DNA of 64,000 bases. It comes from Lichenostomus cassidix. Its lineage: Eukaryota; Chordata; Aves; Passeriformes; Meliphagidae. A model generated the notes under the pieces. That model searched no databases and was not told the origin of the DNA. It saw nothing but the letters and a program-made list of their open reading frames with translations. Every line of letters starts with the position of its first letter. Within the stretch, counting starts at the first letter, position 1. The stretch covers positions 17,456,324-17,520,323 of the forward strand of contig CM039182.1 in the NCBI GenBank assembly GCA_008360975.2. Direction: 5' to 3'. This document shows positions 27,756-38,125 of the stretch, piece after piece. The position numbers and the translations under genes are program-made.

Positions 27756-28387
27756 TATTTTATATATATTTACATATGTACCTTTCTAAAGTCTATGGAT
27801 CTCACAGAACTACTGCATCTTTAATGTTTTTATTGCTAAAGTAGTAGTAGTAATCACTCACGTAGCAGCTTTATCCCAGGACCTTTCAGAAGTCCTCCTG
27901 CCATTTCTCTGAAACTGGAATCAGCTTCCAAGAAAGGAGAGTGAAGATCTGAAGTCACACAGGATGTGTGTAAGTTATATGGCAGGATGCTCTGTGGGCA
28001 CCTGTCCATACAACCATCCAGACTGGAAATGTGCCACAGCTCTAATCTGTGCACTTGGATTTTCCTAGTTCTGACTTGGGACTGATCTGGATCAGAGCAT
28101 CCCACAAAACTGAGATTAGGAAGGATTCAGGTCCTCCAAGTCTAGACAACTGTGAAAATCCAAGTTAGGTCTGAGTCAGGAGTCCATTTATTTTTTCTGT
28201 TCACATGGCCATACACCTTCTGCAAAGTACTGGTTTTTCCATGGGGAATTTGTAATGATAATTCTTCAGTTCTCATCCATTTAAAGCAATGGCAATTTTG
28301 CCATCGATAACAGTAACACTGCATTTAATTACCACCAATGCTGTTTTTCTTATAGTTGCCAAAATGCTGCCTGTTGAAATCCTTAGG

Positions 28388-28405
28388 AACAAACAAACAA
28401 ACAAA
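28388..28405 (+). repeat. (AAAC)n microsatellite
   Basis: About four copies of AAAC. Confidence 0.85.
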
Positions 28406-28791
28406 TTTAATCAACTTCCAGCTGCTGACTTAAGTTACAAAACCTTTCAATTTTTAACAGGATATTGGAAAATCTAACAACTCCAAAAAGGGAATACTTT
28501 TTCCAAGAATAGCACTGTGTATGGACAAAACCTCCTATTTGTTTTTGTGTAACTGGCAAAGAAAATAACCAGTGCTTTACTTACTTTCAGATAACATGCA
28601 TGGTACCTGAGCAGCAAGCTGGGAAAACAAACCTGACTGCTGAAACTAAGAAACTCAAGAAACATAAAGAACATGAAAGGCAAACCACAGAAATGTAGTG
28701 GCCAAAACTTCTAAACTGGGCTTCAAAGATGCTTAAGAAGCCTCTGTGATGATTTAACTTCTCCTCTTTGCAATTTTTTTTTTAATCTTAG

Positions 28792-28850
28792 AAAGGGATC
28801 CGAGCAAAATAATTCAATATTTAAAAGAAAATCCAGATTTTATAGAGCAG
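28792..28850 (+). CDS. Putative exon of the plus-strand gene
   Basis: It is preceded by a long T-rich tract and TTTTTTTTTTAATCTTAG, and ends at AGAGCAG|GTTTGG. One frame reads RDPSKIIQYLKENPDFIEQ, which looks like real protein and leaves in phase 0, joining in frame to the 32378 segment. A second frame is also open. Assignment to the C10orf67-like gene is by strand and position only. Confidence 0.4.
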
Positions 28851-28859
28851 GTTTGGTAT

Positions 28860-31800
28860 TATTGCATGATTGCATTGATAAAATACTTCAAGCCTATAGA
28901 CTGTGCAAATTATATTAGTGAAAATTAAGGTAATTATATACATTATTCAGTTGCCTAGTCATTAGCTTTTTAGGATGTAATAGCTAGGTTTAAAAGACTT
29001 GAATTAAATATTAATGGGCTGAATAGTATACTGTCAAACTGCTTGGAACAATGATAAGTATATCAGACAAGTAATTGTGTAGACTGTGCTAATAGTACTC
29101 AGAGTTCTTAAAAACAGAACTTGTTTTGTGTGCTGTTATACTACATCTTTTTAATGTCTTTCCTGTATAAGTCTTGAAAGAGCTTTTAATCTGAGCATAC
29201 TTCTTTTACCCTATTTGTTTCTCTTTGTCTTCTCTTCTAAGATCTCTCTTTCACAGAATTGTTTTTCATCTCCCTTGTTCCATACGTCACCATTTTCTGT
29301 CAGTACACTTTATCCCAGAATCTCAGTGCTTTCTTCTCTTTCACGTGATGATTGTTCCTGTATTTGCATACTCTTTACTCAGCCACTTTTCTTCTCTGCC
29401 CTATCCAGCCTCTCTAAAATCTTCATCTTCACTCTCTAGGTCCTGAAACATTTTGGCTGAAAGTTGCTGATTGTCAAAACCCACAAATTCCCTCTAACCA
29501 TTGCAGAGACTGGATGAGAAACGTAGTCCTTCCAGGTTGTGCAGCTCCAGCACAACTACTGAGGACACAGCTCTCTGATTTGCTGTGAAGACTGGAAACC
29601 TTGGACAGCTATGAATTCCCTTGGTCTAAAACTGGTCCCAGGATAGGTCTTGCCTGCTGAAAAAGCTTTCTACCGTTCCTTAGGCAAGTAGCACTTGGAC
29701 AGTCAAGTGTGCTAGGACTACATCTATGCCATCAGTTTTAAATGGTTTAAAAGCTCTGGGACAAGATGTGGCACTTGTAGGGTTTACAACCAGTTTATGT
29801 GTGAGTGTTGCCTGGAATGGCTGAATAGGAGAGCCTGAGTAAATATCAAATTATTTAATTCAATATGTTCTTGGTGGTGTCTTTCCCACTGTTGTAGTGA
29901 TGAACCAGACAAATGTTAACTTCAGATATATGGAGTCCTGAAAAATCTATTTAATCATGCAAGCATCACATTTTATTCTTTCCAAGATTTTTTTTAAGAA
30001 ATTCAAGTTTATTTCAAATTTATCTGGACTGATACTGAACTTTACTGAACAATATTTCCCACCAACTGCACATTCTGCTGTATTCCAGACAGTTCTTTTC
30101 CTTTATTTTTCTTCTCCATAACACAAAATAAGGTGTGGAAATGCCTTATTTCCACACCTTGTCCTACTAATGATGAAGTGCAATGAGGTCACATCCATTG
30201 CACAGCAAACTCTCTGTATTGTGCTTCGTGCTTATTTAGCTTGATCCAATATCTCTGAGGTCAATGGATAGTTTCTCAGTAACTTCAGTATTCATTGAAA
30301 TAGCCCCAAGTTATCTTCTCATCTGAAAATGGTGAGAATACGCTATGTTGTTGATTATATAATGACAATGTTATCAGTGTTTTTAGCAACAATGCAAGTC
30401 TCTTTAGAAAAATTAAGTTCTATTATTCTTGCCAGGTCTACTTTAAAGAGTGTACACTCTCTTACCTGAATAGGTAGGGGCTGGAGGATATTTTTAGCAC
30501 AGTCAAGCAAATTTTTTGTTTTATTAATAGGTAACTGTGTAATTTATTCATAGCTAATGTGTAATGTAATGGAAATAGACTAATTTTGCTGAGAAGCTAA
30601 TTAATACACTAATAAATACACTGTTGGAACATCCTTATTTTTCCTTCAGTTTTTTCCAACAGTTTATTAAAGAAGCAGGCAAATTATATTTTTCCTGACA
30701 GTGTGACTATCTGGGCAGCAGATATTCCCCTTGAGTTTTGCCTGTATATTGTAATAATTTTATTATACTAATTTAAAAAAAAGAAAAAAATATAAAATAT
30801 GTGAGCCCTCTTGTGGCCAAAATATCTTCTATGTGTCTTATGAAAAAATGAAAAACTATGTGGCCTGGTGAAGGAACTGCCTGAAAATATCTAGGGAACA
30901 CTAAGTGTAAATTTGTTTAGTTAGCACTTCTAATGTTAGTTGTCTTTCATTTTTTATTGCATGAAATCCATCTAGTTTTTCTTCCATATCTTTTTAATTA
31001 CTGTTTGTAACTAAAATGCCCATGAAATTCTGTTTTTGTAACCAGACACAAACAGAGCACAGAATTCCAAGATTTCTAATAATTTTGTCCCCTGTATGAA
31101 AGGTGTTAGTTCATGTAAAATCAGTTTTATGGAGATCTTATTTATTATGCAGGGGTTTTATCTTTAAAGTCTTCATGTATATATAAATTATTTCAATCAT
31201 ATAAGACCAAATACGACCATCAGTCAGAGCTGTCTTTTAGTTATTACTGAACTGGAGCTGAACTCTGAGGTGATTTTGAGGTGGAAGAAACTGTATTTCA
31301 TTGCCATTTACCACTCCTTCCTCAAGAATTCAAGAGAAAATACACCAAACCATCCAAACTACATATTCTTACCTAAGAAAAATTCTTATCACATGATACA
31401 ACATTTTTCTTATTTTTGAGGGCGTTTTGCTTCCCTTCATTACAAAAGACCTGTTTCTGCAGTGTAATGCATTTCTTTGTAAAGACAGAGGAAAAATGTT
31501 ACAGCTGTTCAAATTAACTCATGAACTGGGCCTTGAGAAATTAGGTAGTAATTTTCTTTGATTAGATAAAATATCAGCACTATGTGGTTAAAGGTATAGT
31601 AAATTTACAGATGGGAAAGGGAAATATTTTAAATTCAAACCCTGTGTTCTACTCCTCACAGATTTTTCCACTGCATAAGGTCTGTTATCGTGCTCAGATA
31701 TTTAATGTTATATAATAATGGCATTTTAATGTATATATGTATGTTCCATGGATTGGTGAAAATACTTACTGATTATTTGTGTTTATTCTGCTGATCTACA

Positions 31801-32370
31801 ACATTTTCTTAGTTATTTCCCCTGAGGCGTGAAGAGACCAAAAACATACATTATGTTGTAACTGTCTATATTTTATTGGATTTGGCCATTTTAAAGTTCT
31901 GTTGGAGTGTATTGTTGCAATACCCTAATCTTCTGTATCACAGTGTTTATGGTACTTTTGTACAACTATTTATTTATGGCATAGATATATTTATATATAT
32001 GTTCAAGAAATGCAAACAATCAACACGTCTGTATTTTTCTGGCTTATTCCGGTATTTCATTTTTGGTTTCTGATATTTTTATTTGTTTCTATCACAGTTG
32101 TTTTAGTACGATGGAATCAGATTAAAACTGGAATGTATTTTTTAATTCTTGTTCTGTTACTCTCTACCTATTTTTTCATAAGAAATGTAGCATACATTCA
32201 TATAGCAAAAGAAATGCTACATTCAAACAGACCTGGTATCCATTGTTAAAATACATTGCTATCACTGCATCCTTAGTATGAATTCTTAAGAAATTCTTTG
32301 CCAAGAATCACTGTAGAATGAACAGAACTCAAAACTTCTGGTACATGATACTGTATAGAAATTGTATAGA
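28860..32370. other. AT-rich non-coding stretch
   Basis: Probable intron between two candidate exons. It contains the perfect inverted repeat at 30130-30160. No other feature was recognised. Confidence 0.4.
30130..30160. repeat. Perfect 13-bp inverted repeat with 5-base loop
   Basis: AAGGTGTGGAAAT, a GCCTT loop, and ATTTCCACACCTT form a perfect hairpin. Pairing does not extend beyond the 13 bp, so it is too short for a microRNA precursor. Each arm carries TGTGGAAA / TTTCCACA. Confidence 0.85.
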
Positions 32371-32377
32371 AATACAG

Positions 32378-32496
32378 AAAATGAACTGGACAAATGCAGA
32401 AACCTATAGAAAATATGTCACAGAAGAGGCGAAGATTAGTGAATTTAGTGAGGAGAGGAAAAAGCCAAACCTCACACTCATTAATGGAGGAATTAG
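32378..32496 (+). CDS. Putative exon of the plus-strand gene
   Basis: The donor AATTAG|GTAAGT is strong. The acceptor ATACAG before 32378 is weak (TGCAG before 32399 is an alternative). The frame reads KMNWTNAETYRKYVTEEAKI and then SEFSEERKKPNLTLINGGIR, hydrophilic and charged. Joined to the previous candidate exon it continues in phase 0 without a stop. No later exon was found before the CR1 copy at 33.2 kb. Confidence 0.4.
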
Positions 32497-33224
32497 GTAA
32501 GTTTCTCATATTCAAAATTTTAATGAATGTATTGAATGAGTTATTAATTGGGCAAAGCAGTAGGTAATAATTCATAGACTGATTGATTCCTTTCACAAAG
32601 AGAAATTCAGCTGCAGAACTTTTTGACCAGAGTCACTTCTCATATGAGAGATGTTGAGACTACCAAGAACTGAGATTCTCCATTTATATTTAAGAGTCTC
32701 TTAGATTTACAGCTCTCAAGAGAATATCAATCAAATGTCCATTTCATTATAGTTATTTTGATATTTTGGGAATTCTATGTCAGTATGGTATTAATTACAT
32801 ATTGTAATTCTAAAGAATGACAACAAGCTAATGTAGGTTACTTTAATATGAAATTCTTTTCCATCTGCATGTGGTTAAGAGTGACATGTTTCTTGGAAAA
32901 AACCTGCAATACCAGTTACTAAGCACTTAAATGTGCATATCTCAGTGAAACAGTGAGTGAAGACAAGGCAACAGGCTTATTTTATTTGATGCTTCATTTC
33001 TATCAGAAGAAACCTTTCTAATACATCAAGACATAGAAGCCTGCTCATGCCATATAACAGTGGAAATTATAAAACAGTAAGTCCAACAAAGGCAGATTGT
33101 CAAAGCTGGGTATGCTCAGCTGCATGTGGTAAAATAGTGTGTACATAATTTGTGTGTACAAATAGCACAGAAATTGTGCCTTGGCTGGGTAAACATGACA
33201 TCCTTCTGCAGTATATGAATGAAT

Positions 33225-33800
33225 CATAGAATTGTAGAATCGTGGAGTCATAGAATCATAAAATCATAGAATCATAGAATCGAATCATAGAATCATAAAA
33301 TGGTTTGGCTTGCAAAGGACTTTAAAGACCATCTAGTTCCAGCCACCCTGTCATGGGCAGGAACACCTTCCACTACACCAGGTTGCCTAAACAGTGATCC
33401 AACCTGACCTTGAACACTGTAAGGGACAGGGCAGCCTCAGGTTCTCTGAGCAACCTGTTCCAGTGCCTCACGACTTTCCGAGTAAAGAATTTCTTCTAAT
33501 ATTTAATCTATATCTCCCCTGTTTTAGTTTAAGGCCGTTCCTTCCTTTTCCTATACCTGCCTATGTAAATCTCCCCCTTTTTAAAAAGCCTCTTCTATGT
33601 ACTTGAAAGGCTGCAATGCAGAAGGCTGGAGCCTCCTCCTCTCCAGGCTGAACAACCCCAGCTCTCTCACCCAGTCTGGGTAGGAGAGGTGCTCCAGCCC
33701 TCTGGTCTTCTCCACAGTCCTCCTCTGCACCCCCTCCAACAGGATCATGGCTTTCCTGTGCTGAGGACCACACCCCACCAGGTGGGGTTTCACAATGAGC
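33225..33800 (-). mobile_element. CR1 LINE, minus strand, with expanded 3' terminal repeats
   Basis: Read on the minus strand it has GTGCAGAGGAGGACTGTGGA, GGCTGGAGCACCTCTCCTAC, GTTGTTCAGCCTGGAGAGGA, AGGCACTGGAACAGGTTGCT and GGTGGCTGGAACTAGATGG in the standard CR1 order. It then ends in multiple ATTCTATGATT-like repeats at 33225-33295. The 3' end is intact and the 5' end truncated. The 5' portion lies inside a duplicated segment that recurs at 35.7 kb. Confidence 0.93.
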
Positions 33801-34028
33801 CATAGGATGACCCTTTGGGACACTTTCTGCACTCAGACTCAGACTGCAGGTTGTCCCTGTAGCCACCTGACAGACCGTAGCATATCAGGACTATGAGGTT
33901 GGGAATGTTACTCTCTCCATTGGCTGCTCACATTTCAAGTCCTGACGCAGCAGGGAGAGTTACCATTAAAATCTGTCCTCTGTTTTGCAGGTGGGTACAG
34001 CACAGCAGAACAGATTGAAATTAGGGCC
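33442..34028 (+). repeat. Direct duplication, copy 1 (about 585 bp)
   Basis: This segment matches 35672-36256 with roughly a dozen differences, including small indels near 33946. It contains the 5' part of a CR1 plus about 230 bases of non-CR1 flank ending ATTGAAATTAGGGCC. Both copies keep the flank, including an acceptor-like TCTGTTTTGCAG, so the event copied genomic DNA and was not two independent CR1 insertions. Confidence 0.92.
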
Positions 34029-34752
34029 CTGTGGCACATGCGGCTTCTCCCGCCTGGGCCCAGCAGGGGCCCGAGGCACGGCCGCAGAGCCCGGGGCCTG
34101 CCCCAAGGCACAGCCCCCCCAGCCCCTCAGCTCCCCAGCCCGCAGCCCAGGCCCCAAGGCAGCAGCCGGCTCCCCCCAGGAAAAAGCGCGGCCGCCTCAG
34201 GCGGGTGCTGCGGGCACTGCGGGGACTGTTCCGCTGCCCCTGCCTGGCCCCACGGCCGCAGGAGTAGTGCCCCACCAGGCCAGCCTGAGCCTGCCGATGG
34301 CGGCTGTGCTGGGGCCTGCGCGGGATGTGTGCCCCAGGGAGCCACACCGGCAGCCTTGGCCTGGACGTGGCTCCCAGCTGAGCTTTGAAGTGGCCCAGGG
34401 GCATCTCCCCGCACCCCAAGCCACCTCAGTGGTCGGCCCCAAACAGCTCCCATCAGGACAACTGAACACCTCAGAGACAGGGACTCCACCACCTAACTGG
34501 GCAACTTCTGCTGATGCCTCACCCCTCTGGCTCCAAAAAATTGCTTCTGATATTGAATCTGAACCGCCACTGGTGGAATCAAAGGCCCTTTCCTCTCATC
34601 CTGAGAGGATTCCATGCTGGTCCTTTGGGATTGTATCCGTCAGGAACAGGCAAAGACAGCAGGTGTTGCTCCACGGACGTGACTCATGTGAGGTGCTGGA
34701 AACAGCATCGTTCCAAACCAAATGGAAGTTGAGTTTAGGTAGTAGTAGTTAA
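33985..34752 (+). CDS. Unrecognised GC-rich open reading frame between duplicated segments
   Basis: A frame of about 255 codons opens at the acceptor-like TGTTTTGCAG (33981-33990) and runs to TAA at 34750-34752. The first two thirds are proline, alanine and glycine rich. The last 80 codons, in ordinary-GC sequence, remain open and encode SDIESEPPLVESKALSSHPE. There is no ATG near the start, so it could only be an internal or terminal exon. Two other frames are open in the GC-rich part. One begins with ATG at 34038 (MRLLPPGPSRGPRHGRR, 116 codons); the other contains the basic stretch KKRGRLRRVLRALRGLF. I do not recognise the protein. GC-driven chance is possible. Confidence 0.22.
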   Translation: MQVGTAQQNRLKLGPCGTCGFSRLGPAGARGTAAEPGACPKAQPPQPLSSPARSPGPKAAAGSPQEKARPPQAGAAGTAGTVPLPLPGPTAAGVVPHQASLSLPMAAVLGPARDVCPREPHRQPWPGRGSQLSFEVAQGHLPAPQATSVVGPKQLPSGQLNTSETGTPPPNWATSADASPLWLQKIASDIESEPPLVESKALSSHPERIPCWSFGIVSVRNRQRQQVLLHGRDSCEVLETASFQTKWKLSLGSSS

Positions 34753-34794
34753 AAAAACCCAATAACCCCCTCATACAAAAAACTTCCAAAAAAG

Positions 34795-35185
34795 CATCCC
34801 CCAAAAATAATAATAAGAAGAATAAGAAGACGAGTAGGAATAAGAATAAGATGATGATGAAGAATAGTAGTAAAGAAGAAGAAGAAAAAATAATAATAAA
34901 AATAATAGGTTGAATAAGAATAATAGAAACGAGAAGAGGCATAAGAAGATGAAGAAGAAATAGTAAATAATAAGAATATGAATAGAGTAAGAATAACAAT
35001 AACAAGAGAATAATTAGAATAAGCATAAGAATTTGACAAAAAAGAAATAGGAATAGTAGTGAATAGGAATAAGAGTATGACGAAGAAGAAAAAGCAGCAG
35101 CAGTAATTAAAAAGAAGGAGAAGAAGAGTAAAATGAAGAAGAAGAAATAGTAAAAAGTAATGATAAGAAAAATAATATCAAATTA
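34795..35185 (+). repeat. Purine-rich degenerate trinucleotide tract (AAT/AAG/ATG)
   Basis: Nearly 400 bases are composed of AATAAG, AAGAAG, AATAGT and ATGATG-like triplets with almost no pyrimidines other than T. It is an old, interrupted microsatellite. The minus strand correspondingly reads as a hydrophobic low-complexity open frame that should not be taken as a gene. Confidence 0.9.
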
Positions 35186-35189
35186 AAAC

Positions 35190-35670
35190 ACACATCCACG
35201 CATCCTCTAGAACCCCAGAATGTAAGGAAGGACCTTAAAAACAATCCAGTTCCAGCTGATTCTCTTCTTTTCTCACCCCGAGACCCCTCTCCTATTTCTT
35301 TCCATCTGTCTCCCTGCCATTTATTGTTCAATAAATCTGTTCAGTGAAATCCGTTTGTTCTTAGATGGTCTCATTTGCACCATCACGGGGGCACAAGCGT
35401 CTCTCCCTCATGGCATCCTAACTCCTGGGCAGGCGCTCTTCCAGCCGCAAGCAATCCTGAGATTCAGTCAGGGACTCTCTTCCCCCTTCCTCCTTCCCTC
35501 TGCTTCCAGCTGCAGAATATGCAGCAAATTGCACCTAATTTCAAAATCTTAGGTTTTCAATGCCCATCTTTCTAAATCTCATACTTAACTGGTTGCCACA
35601 GCTAAACAGGAAGAAAAAAAAAATTATGAGGTGAGTCTCTCCCTGAGACAAAAAACCCGCTTTTATTGTG
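35190..35670. other. Unique or unclassified sequence between the tract and copy 2
   Basis: It contains GTTCAATAAATCTGTTCAGT at about 35327, which resembles the polyadenylation region of a long terminal repeat. I cannot find matching ends, so I do not call an element. Confidence 0.3.
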
Positions 35671-35671
35671 T

Positions 35672-36256
35672 TTCTCTGGGCAACCTGTTCCAGTGCCTCA
35701 CGACTTTCCGAGTAAAGAATTTCTTCTAATATTTAATCTATATCTCCTCTGTTTTAGTTTAAGGCCGTTCCTTCCTTTTCCTATACCTGCCTATGTAAAT
35801 CTCCCCCTTTTTAAAAAGCCTCTTCTATGTACTTGAAAGGCTGCAATGCAGAAGGCTGGAGCCTCCTCCTCTCCAGGCTGAACAACCCCAGCTCTCTCAC
35901 CCAGTCTGGGTAGGAGAGGTGCTCCAGCCCTCTGGTCTTCTCCACAGTCCTCCTCTGCACCCCCTCCAACAGGATCATGGCTTTCCTGTGCTGAGGACCA
36001 GACCCCACCAGGTGGGGTTTCACAATGCGCCATAGGATGACCCTTTGGGACACTTTCTGCACTCAGACTCAGACTGCAGGTTGTCCCTGTAGCCACCTGA
36101 CAGACCGTAGCATATCAGGACTATGAGGTTGGGAATGTTACTCTCTCCATTGGCTGCTCACATTTCAAGTCCTGGCAGCAGGGAGAGCCACCCCTAAAAT
36201 CTGTCCTCTGTTTTGCAGGTGGGTACAGCACAGCAGACCAGATTGAAATTAGGGCC
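35672..36256 (+). repeat. Direct duplication, copy 2 (about 585 bp)
   Basis: It is nearly identical to 33442-34028 in the same orientation, offset about 2.23 kb. It includes a CR1 piece lacking the CR1 3' end, which retroposition alone would not normally give. It is followed immediately by a T18-like run and CCAGGG at 36257-36280. Confidence 0.92.
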
Positions 36257-38047
36257 TCTTTTTTTTTTTTTTCCAGGGATGTTAAATACAGGGTGATGAG
36301 TTCTCGTCTAGATGCAGGATTAGCATTGTCTGCTTACTCTCAGGAACAGGGCAGAGGGGTCCATAATGACTGAGTCGTTTGGGATTTGATTTTAATGCTC
36401 CAGAGTTCAGAAAGTTCTTCAGGCAGTCCTTTGGATGGCCTAGCACAAGTCCATGTTTTCCCTGTCTCTGTTCAGTTAGAAATACAGCACACCAGGCTTG
36501 AAGGGGTTTATTTTGGCAAAACAGAACTGGGAGGTGTAAATGGATCAAAATTCAGCTATGGCATAGCAGTCAGTCTTAAAATAATTACTTTCATGTCCCA
36601 CTTAGTGGTGTTCTGACATTGTCGTAAGAATTTCAGGGAAAATGAACAAAGATGGAGGTTGTCAAATTGAAAACATTTTGAGTTTGCCATCACCAGCATA
36701 TGAGTGTTCAAATCAGAGTTGCATTAAATAGTACTTGGCATTGACTTTTTTTCCTGATTAAAGTAATATTTAAAATTTGCTTGCAAATATATTCAACTCT
36801 TCATGGAAAAGATATGCAATTCAATTTAACAGTCAAGTTAAAACATATTCCCCTGATGTAAGAATGGTTATACAGTGGCAATTCCATATTCAATTAGTGT
36901 CAGCAAAACGCTACATCCTTTTTTAATTCTTTTACTAATGGATATAAATGGAATTTCCCTTTTCTCTATAATATGAATTATTACTTGCAGGTACTTTACG
37001 TTATTATTTCTTTTTTAAATATTCAACATATTCAAATTTGCTAAGGGTTTTGGGTGTTTTCCAAATGTATGCAATAACAAGTAATTGCCAGCTTCCATTT
37101 TAAATAAAGGTAGGTGCAATTGTAACCACCTGCATGTGAACTGAAGTAGTATTGTCTCAACAGGTAGCAAGGCCAATGTGACCCTTCTTCATCCAGTTCT
37201 AAAATAAATGAGAAGACCAAAATTATTTAATGAGAAATGAGTGAGTTTCTAATGTTTTGAACACCACCAGTTGCTGAACCAGTGGGAATCTAATTTGTCT
37301 TGCTACTTTGTGAGCCTCAGTCTCAGTGGATAGATTATCAGGGGATGGAGAATTCTATACCCAGTTTGTAGAATCTTTATGGGAAATACATGTCACTCAA
37401 CTGAGATTGTTGTTTGGAATTCTGATATCTCATATAATGTGGACATAAAGTCCTTTATTATATGATTATTTTAGACAGCTGATTGTGGGGATCCAGGAGC
37501 CAATATAGAGCCAGAAAATATTCAGGTGGAAAAAAAATTACATTGAAGTAAGGGCTAGTGAAGAATGAGATATTGCTCAGGATGCTATAGGTAATTACAG
37601 AAAAGCTACCAAGGTTACAAAAATAATGAGTTTTTCATTTTAACCATCAATTCAGATAAAGTGAAAAAAAGGACAATTTTCAGTGAAAAGCATCCTGAAG
37701 TATCTCTTTCCAATTCTCTAAACAAGTCTCTGAAAATAACAACGGATTGACCTTCAGATGCTTCTCTCAGAAGAGACCATGAAAATATCCTAGCAATTCT
37801 TCAAGAAAAGTGAAATTATTTTAAAGTACTATTAGTTGCCTAAGTTCTTAAAATGATGGCTATGGACAGTGTTCATGGTAGGCTGGTGTGTCTGTTTCTA
37901 ACAGACTCTGATTCACTGTGTCCATGAGCATGTGACCTGCTTTAAATTATTGAGCCGAAGAGAGCTGGGTTCTGAAGCAAGATGATAGAAATGGGCTTTA
38001 TTCTTGGCATAACCAACTGTAAGTCAGAAATAAATGTAAGTATAAAT

Positions 38048-38125
38048 ACAGATGATATAGACACAGATAAAGATATAGATTACATAGCTACATATATGGA
38101 TACAGATATAGATACAGAAATGCAC
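38048..38125 (+). repeat. Degenerate GATACA/GATATA repeat
   Basis: Successive six-base units such as GATATA, GATACA and CATATA, interrupted. Confidence 0.7.

Larger units (their letters stand above)
3085..32496 (+). other. Tentative C10orf67-like gene (partial, exon-scattered locus)
   Basis: Several short plus-strand segments flanked by splice signals encode charged, glutamine- and glutamate-rich peptides typical of a coiled coil: 3085-3210, 3892-3995, 5439-5501, 13119-13161, 28792-28850 and 32378-32496. In human, the gene next to PTF1A on its 3' side is the coiled-coil gene C10orf67, convergent with PTF1A; position and strand here agree. The segment SYQQQLCDMLADLRDNF resembles, from memory, a conserved part of the C10orf67 family (DUF4709). 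Exon phases join cleanly for 3995 to 5439, for 5501 to 13119 and for 28850 to 32378. They do not join between 3210 and 3892, so at least one exon is missing or misplaced. The final exon was not found. Confidence 0.4.

Noticed and set aside
30130..30160. Hairpin as a microRNA precursor
   Set aside because: The stem is only 13 bp with a 5-base loop and has no extended pairing on either side.
33561..33866. Minus-strand 101-codon frame, repeated almost identically at 35791-36096
   Set aside because: It lies inside the CR1 fragment and its flank. The repetition comes from the segmental duplication, and it does not read as CR1 reverse transcriptase.
34640..35039. Hydrophobic minus-strand frames rich in Leu, Ile, Tyr and Phe
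   Set aside because: They are translations of the purine trinucleotide tract read from the other strand, not membrane proteins.
33442..36256. The two direct repeats as long terminal repeats of an endogenous retrovirus
   Set aside because: The repeats lack TG...CA ends and contain a CR1 piece, and no gag, pol or primer-binding sequence is visible between them.
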